45,362 nt of DNA from Chitinispirillum sp. Its GTDB lineage: Bacteria; Fibrobacterota; Chitinivibrionia; Chitinivibrionales; Chitinispirillaceae. Of this stretch, positions 34,554-42,549 are shown piece after piece. The position numbers and the translations under genes are program-made. Location of the stretch: NCBI GenBank assembly GCA_007115975.1, contig SKJJ01000061.1, positions 1 through 45,362 of the forward strand, read 5' to 3'. Every line of letters begins with the position of its first letter. The stretch's first letter is position 1. Below the pieces are notes generated by a model. The model worked only from the letters and a program-made list of their open reading frames with translations. It ran no database searches and was not told the origin of the DNA.

Positions 34554-34838
34554 TTAAGTGTCCAGTTTGGCTGCCGGTTTGATTTGAAACCCTGATTTTT
34601 CCTGATCTGAAGAGAGCTCCTCAACACAGATCTTCTCAGCTTCGCTAACCCTTAAACTTATGTGTGTCCCGATTACCAATACCTCAAGGGGATCCTTTAA
34701 TGGAGCATATCGGACAACTTTCAGCTTGGCTCCTCTCATAAATCCCATATCAAGAAGCCTTTTGCGCGTAACCCCTGATCCTTCAATTTTTTTGATTGTT
34801 ACTGTATCATTCTCTTTACACTCGCTTAATCTTTTCAT
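34554..34838 (-). CDS. feoA: Ferrous iron transport protein FeoA
   Basis: A 94-residue FeoA with an SH3-like fold (LSECKENDTVTIKKIEG...LLDMGFMRGAKLKVVRYAPLKDPLEVLV.GTHISLRVSEAEKI). It is a cytosolic accessory thought to bind and regulate FeoB. A short tail of about 15 residues extends past the domain. It lies between the Fur-FeoA fusion gene (35 bp) and feoB (14 bp). The operon therefore encodes two FeoA-type domains. Confidence 0.93.
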   Translation of the reverse strand: MKRLSECKENDTVTIKKIEGSGVTRKRLLDMGFMRGAKLKVVRYAPLKDPLEVLVIGTHISLRVSEAEKICVEELSSDQEKSGFQIKPAAKLDT

Positions 34839-34873
34839 AGCTACCGTTCCTGCTCTATGGTTTTTATTGCTGT

Positions 34874-35566
34874 TTAGTTTTCAAGTTTTACCATTATCTG
34901 GCTGCTTAAATCTCTGTTAAGTGCTATGCGGCCACCTGCAGATGCAACCACAAGGCGTCCTGAGTGATTGGTTATTATCTCACCGGTATATCCGGGAATG
35001 ATCCCAAGAGAATGGATTTTGTTGCGGAGGTTGTTATTGTCAGGACTTTTTTTGATGCTGAGAACTCTGAACTTTCCTCCACTGTGCACATTGGCAAGAG
35101 AAATCTGGGAACGCGATGATTTCTCGAAACAATTCTGACACAGCCCGTAGATTAGTAGCTTGTGGGTAAAAGCGTGAAAACCCTGTTTTTTACTCTCCTC
35201 AATTTGAAGCTGTTCTAACGCAGGCGATAGAAACTCTTTTATGCTGCCGCATTTAGTGCAGTAAAAATGGTCATGGTGTTCATCGAGGTGAAGGTGTTCG
35301 TATAATGTAACTTCATTGTCAAAGCTCTTTTTCAGTGCAAATCCATATTCAACCAGAAGGTCAAGTGCCTCCTGTATCACCGATTCATCGATTTCAAGGT
35401 TATGTTCCTGTATAAAATATCGCAGGTCTTGTCTTGAGATGTGCTTATCAGTGGAGAAGAAATACTCTATGAGGGACCTCAGCTGGTGGTTAACTCTTAC
35501 GCCGCTTTGGGCAAGAAGAGAAAAACACTCCTGCTCGATATATTTGTGCTTTGTGTGATGGTTCAT
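34874..35566 (-). CDS. Fur-family metalloregulator with C-terminal FeoA/SH3-like domain
   Basis: A 230-residue regulator. Residues about 5-148 form a Fur protein: a winged helix (about 10-85) and a dimerisation/metal domain with HLHLDEHHDH (91-100), FYCTKCGS (Cys103, Cys106) and GLCQNC (Cys143, Cys146) for the structural zinc. Residues about 152-230 are a FeoA-like domain (SGGKFRVLSIKKS...LRNKIHSLGIIPGYTGEIITN...GGRIALNRDLSSQIMVKL). The fusion is reminiscent of DtxR/IdeR/MntR proteins, which also end in an SH3/FeoA-like domain, but on a Fur scaffold. It heads the feo operon behind its own Fur box, so Fe(II)-dependent autorepression is expected. A weak ribosome-binding site (AGGA) lies upstream. 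Confidence 0.88.
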   Translation of the reverse strand: MNHHTKHKYIEQECFSLLAQSGVRVNHQLRSLIEYFFSTDKHISRQDLRYFIQEHNLEIDESVIQEALDLLVEYGFALKKSFDNEVTLYEHLHLDEHHDHFYCTKCGSIKEFLSPALEQLQIEESKKQGFHAFTHKLLIYGLCQNCFEKSSRSQISLANVHSGGKFRVLSIKKSPDNNNLRNKIHSLGIIPGYTGEIITNHSGRLVVASAGGRIALNRDLSSQIMVKLEN

Positions 35567-35616
35567 CTTGTGTTATCCTGCAAAGAACGTCCCAAGCAGA
35601 CGGGTTTATCCAGATC

Positions 35617-35633
35617 TTGATAATCATTCTCAA
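35617..35633. promoter_or_regulatory. Fur box upstream of the fur-feoA operon
   Basis: TTGATAATCATTCTCAA is a 17-bp palindrome with one mismatched pair and fits the 7-1-7 Fur consensus TGATAATnATTATCA very closely. It lies about 50 bp upstream of the Fur-FeoA start codon, as expected for a repressor site over the promoter. Confidence 0.75.
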
Positions 35634-36111
35634 TATAGCAGTTTGATGGGTTGCTGTCAAGTACAAATAGTTTTTAGACAATAAGAGTGCGCAGAATATG
35701 ATGGTTTAAAATCAGAGTGTCTGTTTGCCCCAAACCCCTGGAGTTCTCTTTTTTTGCTCTTCTGGAGAGGTGACTTGGCGATGCCCCCTTGATGTAGGGA
35801 TGCATTGAATATCTTTTTAGCACCGGAGGTGCGGCAGTTAATGGCCTGGGGTAAGCCGGTCTTGCGGTGCAACCCCTGTCGGACGAAAACCTGAAGGGGC
35901 TTACCACCAGGCAGTACATATTCATTAAGTTAACAGCAATAAATACTAGAGTTGGGGTAAGGTTTTGAACCGCACCGGTTCTCCCGTGGCGGGATTCAAG
36001 AGCGCCTCTGCACCAACCTGTTTTTCAGACTGGCCCTGTTTTTATAGTAATCCCCCCGACCTGCAGAATGTATAATTAAGTATCAGTTTTCACCTGATTT
36101 GGAGATGGTAC
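35634..36111. other. 478-bp intergenic region with repeat fragments
   Basis: It holds a stem-loop (35845-35911), a GGCAGTACATATTC end motif (about 35911-35924) related to the terminal motif of the long dispersed repeat, and GCACCGGTTCTCC (about 35974-35986), which matches that repeat's start block. These may be decayed fragments of the family. A strong SD (GGAG, about 36099) for the next gene lies at the right end. No gene is seen. Confidence 0.5.
35845..35911 (+). repeat. Long inverted-repeat hairpin next to a repeat end
   Basis: CCTGGGGTAAGCC near 35845-35857 pairs with GGCTTACCACCAGG near 35898-35911; the inner eight bases GGTAAGCC/GGCTTACC are perfect. It ends next to a GGCAGTACAT motif related to the end of the dispersed repeat, so it may be a shortened family member. 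Confidence 0.55.
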
Positions 36112-36348
36112 ATGACTGCTCAGGTAATCGTTGCATCAATAACCCTTTTTGGCTTATTTATACTGTTTCTTGTTATCAGCAAGACTATGAACAATACTAT
36201 AAATATGCTGGTTAAGCTGCAGTTTATCTTCCAGATGGAGTACGAGCTCAAAAGCGAGGCTCTTGAAATTAAACGACTCATGGACAGCCGTGCTGAAGAA
36301 GATCCTCAAAGTGAGAATATCGGGGGTAAGATGGATAGTCCTTTTTAA
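36112..36348 (+). CDS. Small single-TM membrane protein, unknown
   Basis: A 78-residue protein with one transmembrane helix (about 5-24), followed by an amphipathic, charged helix (about 30-60; QMEYELKSEALEIKRLMDSR) that may form a coiled coil, and a polar acidic tail. Strong ribosome-binding site (GGAG) before the ATG. It is 70 bp upstream of gmk and probably co-transcribed. I do not recognise a family. Confidence 0.65.
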   Translation: MTAQVIVASITLFGLFILFLVISKTMNNTINMLVKLQFIFQMEYELKSEALEIKRLMDSRAEEDPQSENIGGKMDSPF

Positions 36349-36417
36349 AAAAAGGTGATCAAAGAAGCGGCTTTTTAGCGCAAAAACAGAAAATTGTTTG
36401 TGAAAAGTGGATTACAA

Positions 36418-37005
36418 ATGCACCAAATGAAATGCAAAAACGGAAAAATACTGGTCTTCTCTGCTCCTTCGGGTGCAGGAAAAACCACTCTCTTAAACTA
36501 TCTCACTAAAAATATCCCCAATCTTGTCTACTCCATCTCTGCCACTACCCGGCCACCCCGGGAGGGGGAGGAAAATGGTGTCCACTATTTTTTCATGACC
36601 CAACAGGAGTTTAAGGACAATATCCGGGACAATAAATTTGCCGAGTGGGAGCTTGTACATGGCAATTACTACGGGACACCAAGGGAATTTATTGATTCGG
36701 TGATCAGCTCCTGCAAACACATTGTGATGGATATCGATGTGTTTGGTAAAAAGAAATTTGATCAGGCTTATCCCGAGGCGGTTGGTTTTCTTATTGTCCC
36801 CCCTTCCATGGAAGAGCTGGAGAAGCGGCTGCGGAGCAGAAATACCGATGATGAGAGGGTGATTTGCACGCGTATGAAAAATGCGGTAAAGGAGCTTGCG
36901 TTTGCCCGCACACAGGGACGCTATGAATTTCAAGTCGTAAATGATGATCTCATTAGAGCAAGTAACCATCTGCTTGAGCTTGTAAAAAAGGTTGTAAATG
37001 GGTGA
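36418..37005 (+). CDS. gmk: Guanylate kinase
   Basis: A 195-residue enzyme that phosphorylates GMP to GDP. The P-loop SAPSGAGKTT, the GMP-binding TTRPPREGEENGVHYFF and the YGTPREF region are intact, with the RSRNTDD lid. I use the ATG at 36418; an in-frame TTG at 36394 adds eight residues without family support, and the ATG at 36427 is also possible. The next gene overlaps its stop by eight bases, linking nucleotide supply to a signalling/export pair. Confidence 0.92.
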   Translation: MHQMKCKNGKILVFSAPSGAGKTTLLNYLTKNIPNLVYSISATTRPPREGEENGVHYFFMTQQEFKDNIRDNKFAEWELVHGNYYGTPREFIDSVISSCKHIVMDIDVFGKKKFDQAYPEAVGFLIVPPSMEELEKRLRSRNTDDERVICTRMKNAVKELAFARTQGRYEFQVVNDDLIRASNHLLELVKKVVNG

Positions 37006-39181
37006 TTCCAAATTCCTGGAATGTGAAACAGAACTGAAATTCAGTTTTCCGCTCGATGGAAAGCAGCGTATTGTCGGGCGTGACAACTGTTCTGCGATGC
37101 AGCTTGAGGGGATGGGAATATCTGCTCAGCACGCCATTATCCACTGTGATCCCCAAAGACCATTTATTACCGACAACGACAGTACATTTGGTATCCGCCT
37201 TGATGGGATTGCTGTCCAGAGAGGGGATCTGTCAACGGGTATGGTGGTAACGGTGGGTCTGCAGGATTTTCATATCCGCATAAAGAATAACCAATTACGG
37301 TTTTCAGCCCTGCCGCCAAAATTCAAATCAAAATCGCCAGACCACTATGAAACGATTCTTATCGGTCGGGGCCCCGAGAATCAGATATGTCTTGCTCATC
37401 CCCTTGTTTCGAGGTGTCATGCATCCTTTACCAGAGGCCCTGATGGGCTGGTGATAACTGATAAGGGGAGCACCAATGGGACCTTTGTCAATGGTAAACC
37501 GGTCAGGGAATCCTCTGTACATAAGGGGGATACGGTTCATATCGGTCCCTTTAGGTTTACTGTTAATGATGGTTTTTTGCAGCGTTGTGATGAAAAAAAC
37601 AGAATCCGAATAGAAGCAATAAACGTCAGTATCGCACTAAAGGGAACCAGTATACTAAGAGATATCACCGCGACAATAGAACCGGGGGCATTTGTTGCGC
37701 TTCTGGGTTCCTCCGGGGCTGGTAAGACAACGCTGAGCCGTGTCCTTACAGGGGAGATTATTCCACGGGGTGGCAAAGTGCTGATTAACGGTTTGCCGGT
37801 GGAGAAGCTGGGTGGAGCATTTGGAAGAGATGTCGGCTATGTCTCACAACACAATCTCCTCAGGCCCGAGCTAACCGTTTTCGAAACGTTCGTGGAGCAG
37901 GCACTCCTGAGGCTGCCCGGCGATGTTACCAAAGAGCAGAGGGGTATCAGGGTAGAAGAGGTCATAGAGCTTCTTGAACTCACTACAATAAAAAACAGAA
38001 GAGTGGGGGCTCTTTCGGGTGGTGAGGCCAAACGGGTCCATATCGGTGTGGAACTTCTCGCTTCACCGGCCATGGTGGTCCTTGATGAACCTCTTGCAGG
38101 GCTCGATCCCGGCCTTATCACACGCTTTATGAAGCTCTTCAGAAGAATCTGTGACAGGGGACAGACACTTCTTTTGACCACCCATACTCTTCAGCAAATT
38201 GATCTGTGCGACAGAATCGTATTTCTGCACAAAGGGAAAATGCTCTATGAAGGGGTCCCGGCACATCTTTGTGAAAATTTCGGGGTCTCTTCACTGGCTG
38301 AGGTGTACGAACGGACCGCTCAGGATGAAGCGGCGGTGAATGTTGTCGCTGCGGGACAGAAACAAAAAAGAGACTTGGTAGGGGCTGTTGGTCATGCAGA
38401 AAACGTAAAAACCACCTGGCACTATCAGTTTAGTTTGGGTGCAGCTACAAAGCACTATCTGATGCTGCTTAAACGGTATTGCAGGATACTGCTGAGGGAC
38501 AGACGCAATCTTCTTGTCCTTCTGGCCCAGGCCCCCCTTATTACCCTTTTTCTTGGATGGGTATACCGAACCGAGATCTCCTTTTTTCCCATCGGTTTCT
38601 ATTTCTGCCTTACCATCTCAGGCTTATGGATAGGGGGGATCAACTCGGTAAAGGAGTTTGCGCGTGAGTGGTATCTTATAAGACGGGAGCGAAGGGCCGG
38701 AATGGTCCTGGGGTCGTTCATTCTTGCAAAGCTCTCTGTTGAGCTTATACAGTCGGTTTTTCAGGCGCTGGTTTTTGCAGTGTCACTTGTTGTGCTGTTC
38801 AAAAATATCTCCTTCTCCTTCTCTCTTTTATTCCTGCTCTGTGTCACCATGTTTTGTGGTTCGCTTATCGGCCTTACAATCAGTGCTTTTTCCGCAACGG
38901 TGCCAAGAGCTATATCAGCATTGCCAATCGTACTTATTCCCCAGATCTTTTTCTCCGGTATACTCACCTCATTCGATAAGATGAGCGGCTGGGGCAGAGC
39001 GGCCTCTCATGTCACCTTTTCAAGGCCACTGTTCAGTGTTATGAAGCAGCACTTTATTCTTGAACTACCGCTTCTTGGAAAAAATGACTGGATTACTCTG
39101 TTTTATCTGTCCACCGGATTAATTATTTTAATGAGTGTTACTCTGCACGGAAGAACAAAAAGCAGAGCCCTGAGAATTTAA
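36998..39181 (+). CDS. FHA-FHA-ABC transporter (ATPase and ABC-2 permease in one chain)
   Basis: A 727-residue half-transporter. FHA1 (about 22-98) is divergent: it keeps VGRD but lacks the usual TNG-type motif. FHA2 (about 118-192) is canonical: IGRGPENQI, SRCHASF, KGSTNGTFVNG. The ABC domain (about 205-440) has Walker A GSSGAGKTT (237-245), signature LSGGE (339-343), Walker B VVLDEP and His396. The C-terminal part (about 475-720) has six hydrophobic helices of the ABC-2/ABCG type. FHA domains read phosphothreonine, and the Ser/Thr kinase gene is 20 bp downstream, so phospho-regulated export is likely (inference). The substrate is unknown. The start overlaps gmk by 8 bp. Confidence 0.9.
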   Translation: MGDSKFLECETELKFSFPLDGKQRIVGRDNCSAMQLEGMGISAQHAIIHCDPQRPFITDNDSTFGIRLDGIAVQRGDLSTGMVVTVGLQDFHIRIKNNQLRFSALPPKFKSKSPDHYETILIGRGPENQICLAHPLVSRCHASFTRGPDGLVITDKGSTNGTFVNGKPVRESSVHKGDTVHIGPFRFTVNDGFLQRCDEKNRIRIEAINVSIALKGTSILRDITATIEPGAFVALLGSSGAGKTTLSRVLTGEIIPRGGKVLINGLPVEKLGGAFGRDVGYVSQHNLLRPELTVFETFVEQALLRLPGDVTKEQRGIRVEEVIELLELTTIKNRRVGALSGGEAKRVHIGVELLASPAMVVLDEPLAGLDPGLITRFMKLFRRICDRGQTLLLTTHTLQQIDLCDRIVFLHKGKMLYEGVPAHLCENFGVSSLAEVYERTAQDEAAVNVVAAGQKQKRDLVGAVGHAENVKTTWHYQFSLGAATKHYLMLLKRYCRILLRDRRNLLVLLAQAPLITLFLGWVYRTEISFFPIGFYFCLTISGLWIGGINSVKEFAREWYLIRRERRAGMVLGSFILAKLSVELIQSVFQALVFAVSLVVLFKNISFSFSLLFLLCVTMFCGSLIGLTISAFSATVPRAISALPIVLIPQIFFSGILTSFDKMSGWGRAASHVTFSRPLFSVMKQHFILELPLLGKNDWITLFYLSTGLIILMSVTLHGRTKSRALRI

Positions 39182-39201
39182 ACAATCTATACGCAAAGAC
39201 T

Positions 39202-40305
39202 ATGATGTTAAAAAACAGATATACAGAAGAGATTCCTGAGAGCGTTGGCCACTACAAAATCATTGGTAAACTCGGCAAGGGCGGTATGGGGGATATCTAC
39301 AAAGCTGTACAGGAGCCCCTTAACAGAGTTGTTGCCCTGAAAGTACTCGCGCCTCAATTGTCAAGAGATGAGGAGTTCTCCAAACGATTCGAAATTGAAG
39401 CAAAAGCTATCTCACTGCTTCAGCACCAGAATATTGTCAGTATATATGAGTACGGTGAGGAGGACGGGTACCGCTTCTTTGCCATGCAGTACGTTGATGG
39501 AACCGATTTGGGAAGACACATCGCAACTCATAAGGTGATGACTGTTGAGGAGATCATTGATACCGCAAAACAGATCTGCCGCGGGTTGCGTTATGCCCAC
39601 AGTCACAATATCATACATCGTGATATCAAGCCACAAAATGTTCTGCTCGATAAAAAGGGCAATGTGAGGCTTAGTGATTTTGGTATTGCAAAGATCTATT
39701 CCGGTACGAATATCACTATGATTGGTTCCGCTGTCGGTACTCCTGAATACATGTCTCCTGAGCAGGCACAGGGCAAAAAACTTGATGCTCAGACTGATAT
39801 CTACTCCCTGGGCATAGTTATCTATGAGATGCTTACCCGCAAACCCCCCTTTATGGCAAATAATTCCATGGCTGTTGCCTACAAACAGGTACATGACAAC
39901 CCGGTTCCTCCATCCTTAAAGAGAAAAGACACACCAAAGCGTCTTGAACTAATCGTTCTTAAGGCTCTTAAAAAGGACAAAAGAGAGCGCTATGCCTCCG
40001 TTGAAGAGCTGCTTGACCATCTCGATTCGGTGGAAACTTCAGAGCAGGTAGATCGTCCAACTATCCAGATGAACGCATCTGCTGCTGAGGCTGAAAATGC
40101 CACTCAGCGACATTCACAAACAGAATTAAACCGTCGGATAACCGACCGCCGCTACGGTGACAGAAGATTTTACAACCCCTTTGAATCACAAACTTTTTTC
40201 AGCAAACGGTACTGGGGCGATATGGTAAAAACCCAGTGGGTTTCCTGGCTCATGCTTGCAGGCCTGGGCGCTGCATTTGTTTACCATCTGTTAAAACACC
40301 ACTAA
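39202..40305 (+). CDS. Transmembrane Ser/Thr protein kinase (PknB-like)
   Basis: A 367-residue Hanks-type kinase. The kinase domain (about 17-280) has the Gly-rich loop GKGGMGDIY, Lys47 in ALKVL, catalytic loop HRDIKPQN (His139, Asp141), DFG (159-161) and the GTPEYMSPEQ activation segment; all are intact. A low-complexity linker (about 285-340) leads to a single C-terminal transmembrane helix (about 345-362) with almost nothing beyond it, so it has no periplasmic sensor domain. The most likely partner is the FHA-ABC protein just upstream (20-bp gap). Confidence 0.92.
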   Translation: MMLKNRYTEEIPESVGHYKIIGKLGKGGMGDIYKAVQEPLNRVVALKVLAPQLSRDEEFSKRFEIEAKAISLLQHQNIVSIYEYGEEDGYRFFAMQYVDGTDLGRHIATHKVMTVEEIIDTAKQICRGLRYAHSHNIIHRDIKPQNVLLDKKGNVRLSDFGIAKIYSGTNITMIGSAVGTPEYMSPEQAQGKKLDAQTDIYSLGIVIYEMLTRKPPFMANNSMAVAYKQVHDNPVPPSLKRKDTPKRLELIVLKALKKDKRERYASVEELLDHLDSVETSEQVDRPTIQMNASAAEAENATQRHSQTELNRRITDRRYGDRRFYNPFESQTFFSKRYWGDMVKTQWVSWLMLAGLGAAFVYHLLKHH

Positions 40306-40326
40306 CCTTTTTAGGGAGGTTTTCGG

Positions 40327-40677
40327 GTGCATACAAGAGAAAAAGGGAAGTTGGGTGAAGATTCTGCTGTGGAATATCTCCTTGATAGAGGATACTCTGT
40401 TGTCAGCCGTAACTATCAGACCAGGCAGGGTGAAATCGATATCGTTGCAAAGGATCTGGATAATACAATCGTATTTGTGGAAGTAAAAACTGCGCGCTCT
40501 CTGACAAGGGGAAACCCACTCTACCGGGTTACCCCCACAAAGCAGAAGAAGCTTGTTTATATGGCCAGAAAATTCATCCAACAGCATAAACTTCAGAACA
40601 GACCCTGCCGTTTTGATGTTGTCTCTATTGTAAATGGTACGGTGGATCATATACGCAATGCATTTTTTGCGATGTGA
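40327..40677 (+). CDS. UPF0102 (YraN) family nuclease-like protein
   Basis: A 116-residue protein with the YraN pattern: GEDSAVEYLLDRGYSVVSRNYQTRQGEIDIVAKD...VFVEVKTAR, which contains the E...GEIDI...EVK set of a restriction-endonuclease-like fold. The cellular role is unknown; a DNA-repair or uptake link has been proposed for the family. Start is GTG at 40327 with a strong AGGGAGGT at 40312-40319, 20 bp after the kinase. Confidence 0.9.
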   Translation: MHTREKGKLGEDSAVEYLLDRGYSVVSRNYQTRQGEIDIVAKDLDNTIVFVEVKTARSLTRGNPLYRVTPTKQKKLVYMARKFIQQHKLQNRPCRFDVVSIVNGTVDHIRNAFFAM

Positions 40678-40932
40678 CAGTTGTCCTGCGGGCTCTCTGG
40701 AGCCTCCCCCCCATGGACTGCGCTTCTTGGAAGGCACTGGACAATAGGAGATGTCCCCCCTTTCCCCAAGATCACCCCAAACAGGTCTTCAATGCTCCAC
40801 CCAAGACGGGTTTGGGGTGACCCAGAATAGAAGCCTCTTCGGCCAGGAGCTCAGCCCTTCTCCACAGCCACTATTGCGGAGGACATTTTCTAGACCCAAC
40901 CTATTAAACCTCCTTACGGGGTTTAACTGTGA
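40678..40932. repeat. 255-bp intergenic region with a repeat fragment (copy D)
   Basis: Bases about 40721-40760 (CGCTTCTTGGAAGGCACTGG then ACAATAGGAGATGTCCCCCC) align with the core of the 45227 repeat copy (GCGTTTGGAGGGCACTGGAC..., followed by a similar TGTCC and C-rich run). The remainder is GC-rich with no gene. Confidence 0.5.
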
Positions 40933-41943
40933 TCATACCCGAAAAATCACAACAAAACTGATTATATACACCCCATAGAGGGCCAGCAGTGCAAAACCTT
41001 TTTTCCGGGTAAGTTTGTAGCCGCTTTTAAGCATTATAAGCATTGCTCCCACAATAACAAACATGGAAGGGAACATAAAAAGAGCTTCGTTTCTTCCAAG
41101 TGTCAGGGGATTTGCAACAGCCGATACTCCTATTACAAGGCAGATGTTGAGGATGTCGGAGCCAAGAATGTTGCCGAGTGCTATTTCGCCATGCCCTCTG
41201 CGTGCAGCTACTATGCTGGTACTTATTTCAGGCAGTGATGTTCCCAGGGCAATGATGGTGAGTGCGATAAACGATTGTGGTATCTTCATCCAGTGGGCGA
41301 TGGCCGTTGATGAGGTCACTACAGATTCACTGGATAAAATGATTCCAATGAGGGCTGCAACAAAAATAAGAAGAGAAATACCAAGGCTCTTGCCTGATTT
41401 GGTTTCGATCATCTTTTCACGTTCTTCAATCCCTGCGGTCTCCCTCTGGCTCATTTTTTTCTGCTTGGAGTAGAAAAAAACGATATACATTGCAAGGAGA
41501 GTCAGCAGAACTGCACCTTCCCAGCGATAGATCGTATACCCGTTGAGGACAAAAAGAAAGGTGAGTACCTGAGAAGTGATCAAAAACAGCGCTGTGAGCC
41601 TGAACAGTTTGGGCTCCACTGCAATTGCGCTAAAAGATATAATCCCGGCGAGTGCCAAAGCTATCCCTTCATTGCAGATCACCGAGCCCACAGCGTTACC
41701 GATCGCCATCTCCGGTTTTCCGCGCAGTGCTGCCACCAACGAAACGGTCAGCTCCGGCAGAGAGGTGGCAATTGATACCAGTACAATTCCAATTACCAGC
41801 TTTGGAATTTTAAAACGCTCTGCAAGCATCACTGCACTCTCAACAAAAAGATCCGCACTTTTCGCTAAAATTGCAAAGGCTACTATCAGGGTCCCCCAGG
41901 CAAGGAGGATGTTATTACTTATTGATGTATGAATAATCTCCAA
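40933..41943 (-). CDS. Na+/Ca2+-exchanger family antiporter (CaCA, YrbG-like)
   Basis: A 336-residue membrane antiporter with about ten hydrophobic helices in two inverted halves. Alpha-repeat 1 reads SIATSLPELTVSLVAALRG...GNAVGSVICNEG, alpha-repeat 2 reads GTSLPEISTSIVAARRGHGEIALGNILGSDILNIC. Both PE motifs with the ion-binding glutamates are present. In repeat 1 the usual GSN[I/L]xN motif is GSVICN, replacing an Asn near the ion path, which may alter ion preference. Exports Ca2+ or another cation using a sodium or proton gradient; the real substrates are not known. Single gene. Confidence 0.88.
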   Translation of the reverse strand: MEIIHTSISNNILLAWGTLIVAFAILAKSADLFVESAVMLAERFKIPKLVIGIVLVSIATSLPELTVSLVAALRGKPEMAIGNAVGSVICNEGIALALAGIISFSAIAVEPKLFRLTALFLITSQVLTFLFVLNGYTIYRWEGAVLLTLLAMYIVFFYSKQKKMSQRETAGIEEREKMIETKSGKSLGISLLIFVAALIGIILSSESVVTSSTAIAHWMKIPQSFIALTIIALGTSLPEISTSIVAARRGHGEIALGNILGSDILNICLVIGVSAVANPLTLGRNEALFMFPSMFVIVGAMLIMLKSGYKLTRKKGFALLALYGVYIISFVVIFRV

Positions 41944-42549
41944 AAGTGCGCACCGTTTCTCAGAAAGAATCTTTTTGGAAAGAATGTACTGATTTTTTCC
42001 ATAGAATTATAAAATAAACAGTCCTCCATCAGATTGGGAAAATAAAACGGATGCCTGTGCATTTGCCCGATCCAAGTAGTACGCAGCACCTAACCTTTAA
42101 CAGGGCGTTTGGGGGGGGGGCTTTAATAGTAGACTTTTTGGTGCTATCGCTCTTTAAAGTCGGTAGAGACAATGTGTTTGTAGCATAAATCAAACACCAA
42201 TGTTGTTCCTCGTCCCGTTAGTAGGGGTGAAATGTCTTAATGCAGGAAGGTGGTCGATTCTGATTTAACTATGGATAGCAGAGGGAAAATTGGTTGTTGG
42301 GGAGTAATCGACTGGGAGTTCGAGTGAGACGCTCCTGGGTAGAGGTAAATCGGGTGCTGAAACCACTCCCGTTCATCTCTTTGGCGCACTTAATTGATCA
42401 CCGTGGCAAAATATCCCTGCGATTCGGGTTATATTCTTATTATTTTATACATTCATTGCGAATAGTGCTTTTAGAATTTGGTGAGGGTAATAACTCTTTT
42501 TTTTAATCACCAGACCTTTTTTACATTATTTCAAAACAGGGCCGATACT
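41944..42549. other. 606-bp intergenic region upstream of tyrS
   Basis: It contains a G10 homopolymer (42111-42120), a GC-richer block (about 42290-42400) without a clear fold, and at its end the 22-bp repeat shared with position 43. I looked for a T-box (specifier, AGGGTGG-type antiterminator) and found none. The 70-residue ORF here lacks support. Confidence 0.45.
42520..42541 (+). repeat. 22-bp repeat in the tyrS leader, partner of 43-64
   Basis: It matches 43-64 at 21 of 22 positions and ends nine bases before the tyrS ATG. In both places a CTC plus T8 run lies just upstream. Confidence 0.5.

Noticed and set aside
42111-42120. G10 run as a phase-variation switch
   Set aside because: It is about 430 bp from the nearest start codon and not in a reading frame; no promoter spacing effect can be argued.
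42294-42506. 70-residue ORF upstream of tyrS
   Set aside because: No ribosome-binding site, low-quality composition, and it overlaps the leader repeat region.
41944-42549. T-box riboswitch before tyrS
   Set aside because: No specifier loop, antiterminator motif or terminator is recognisable.
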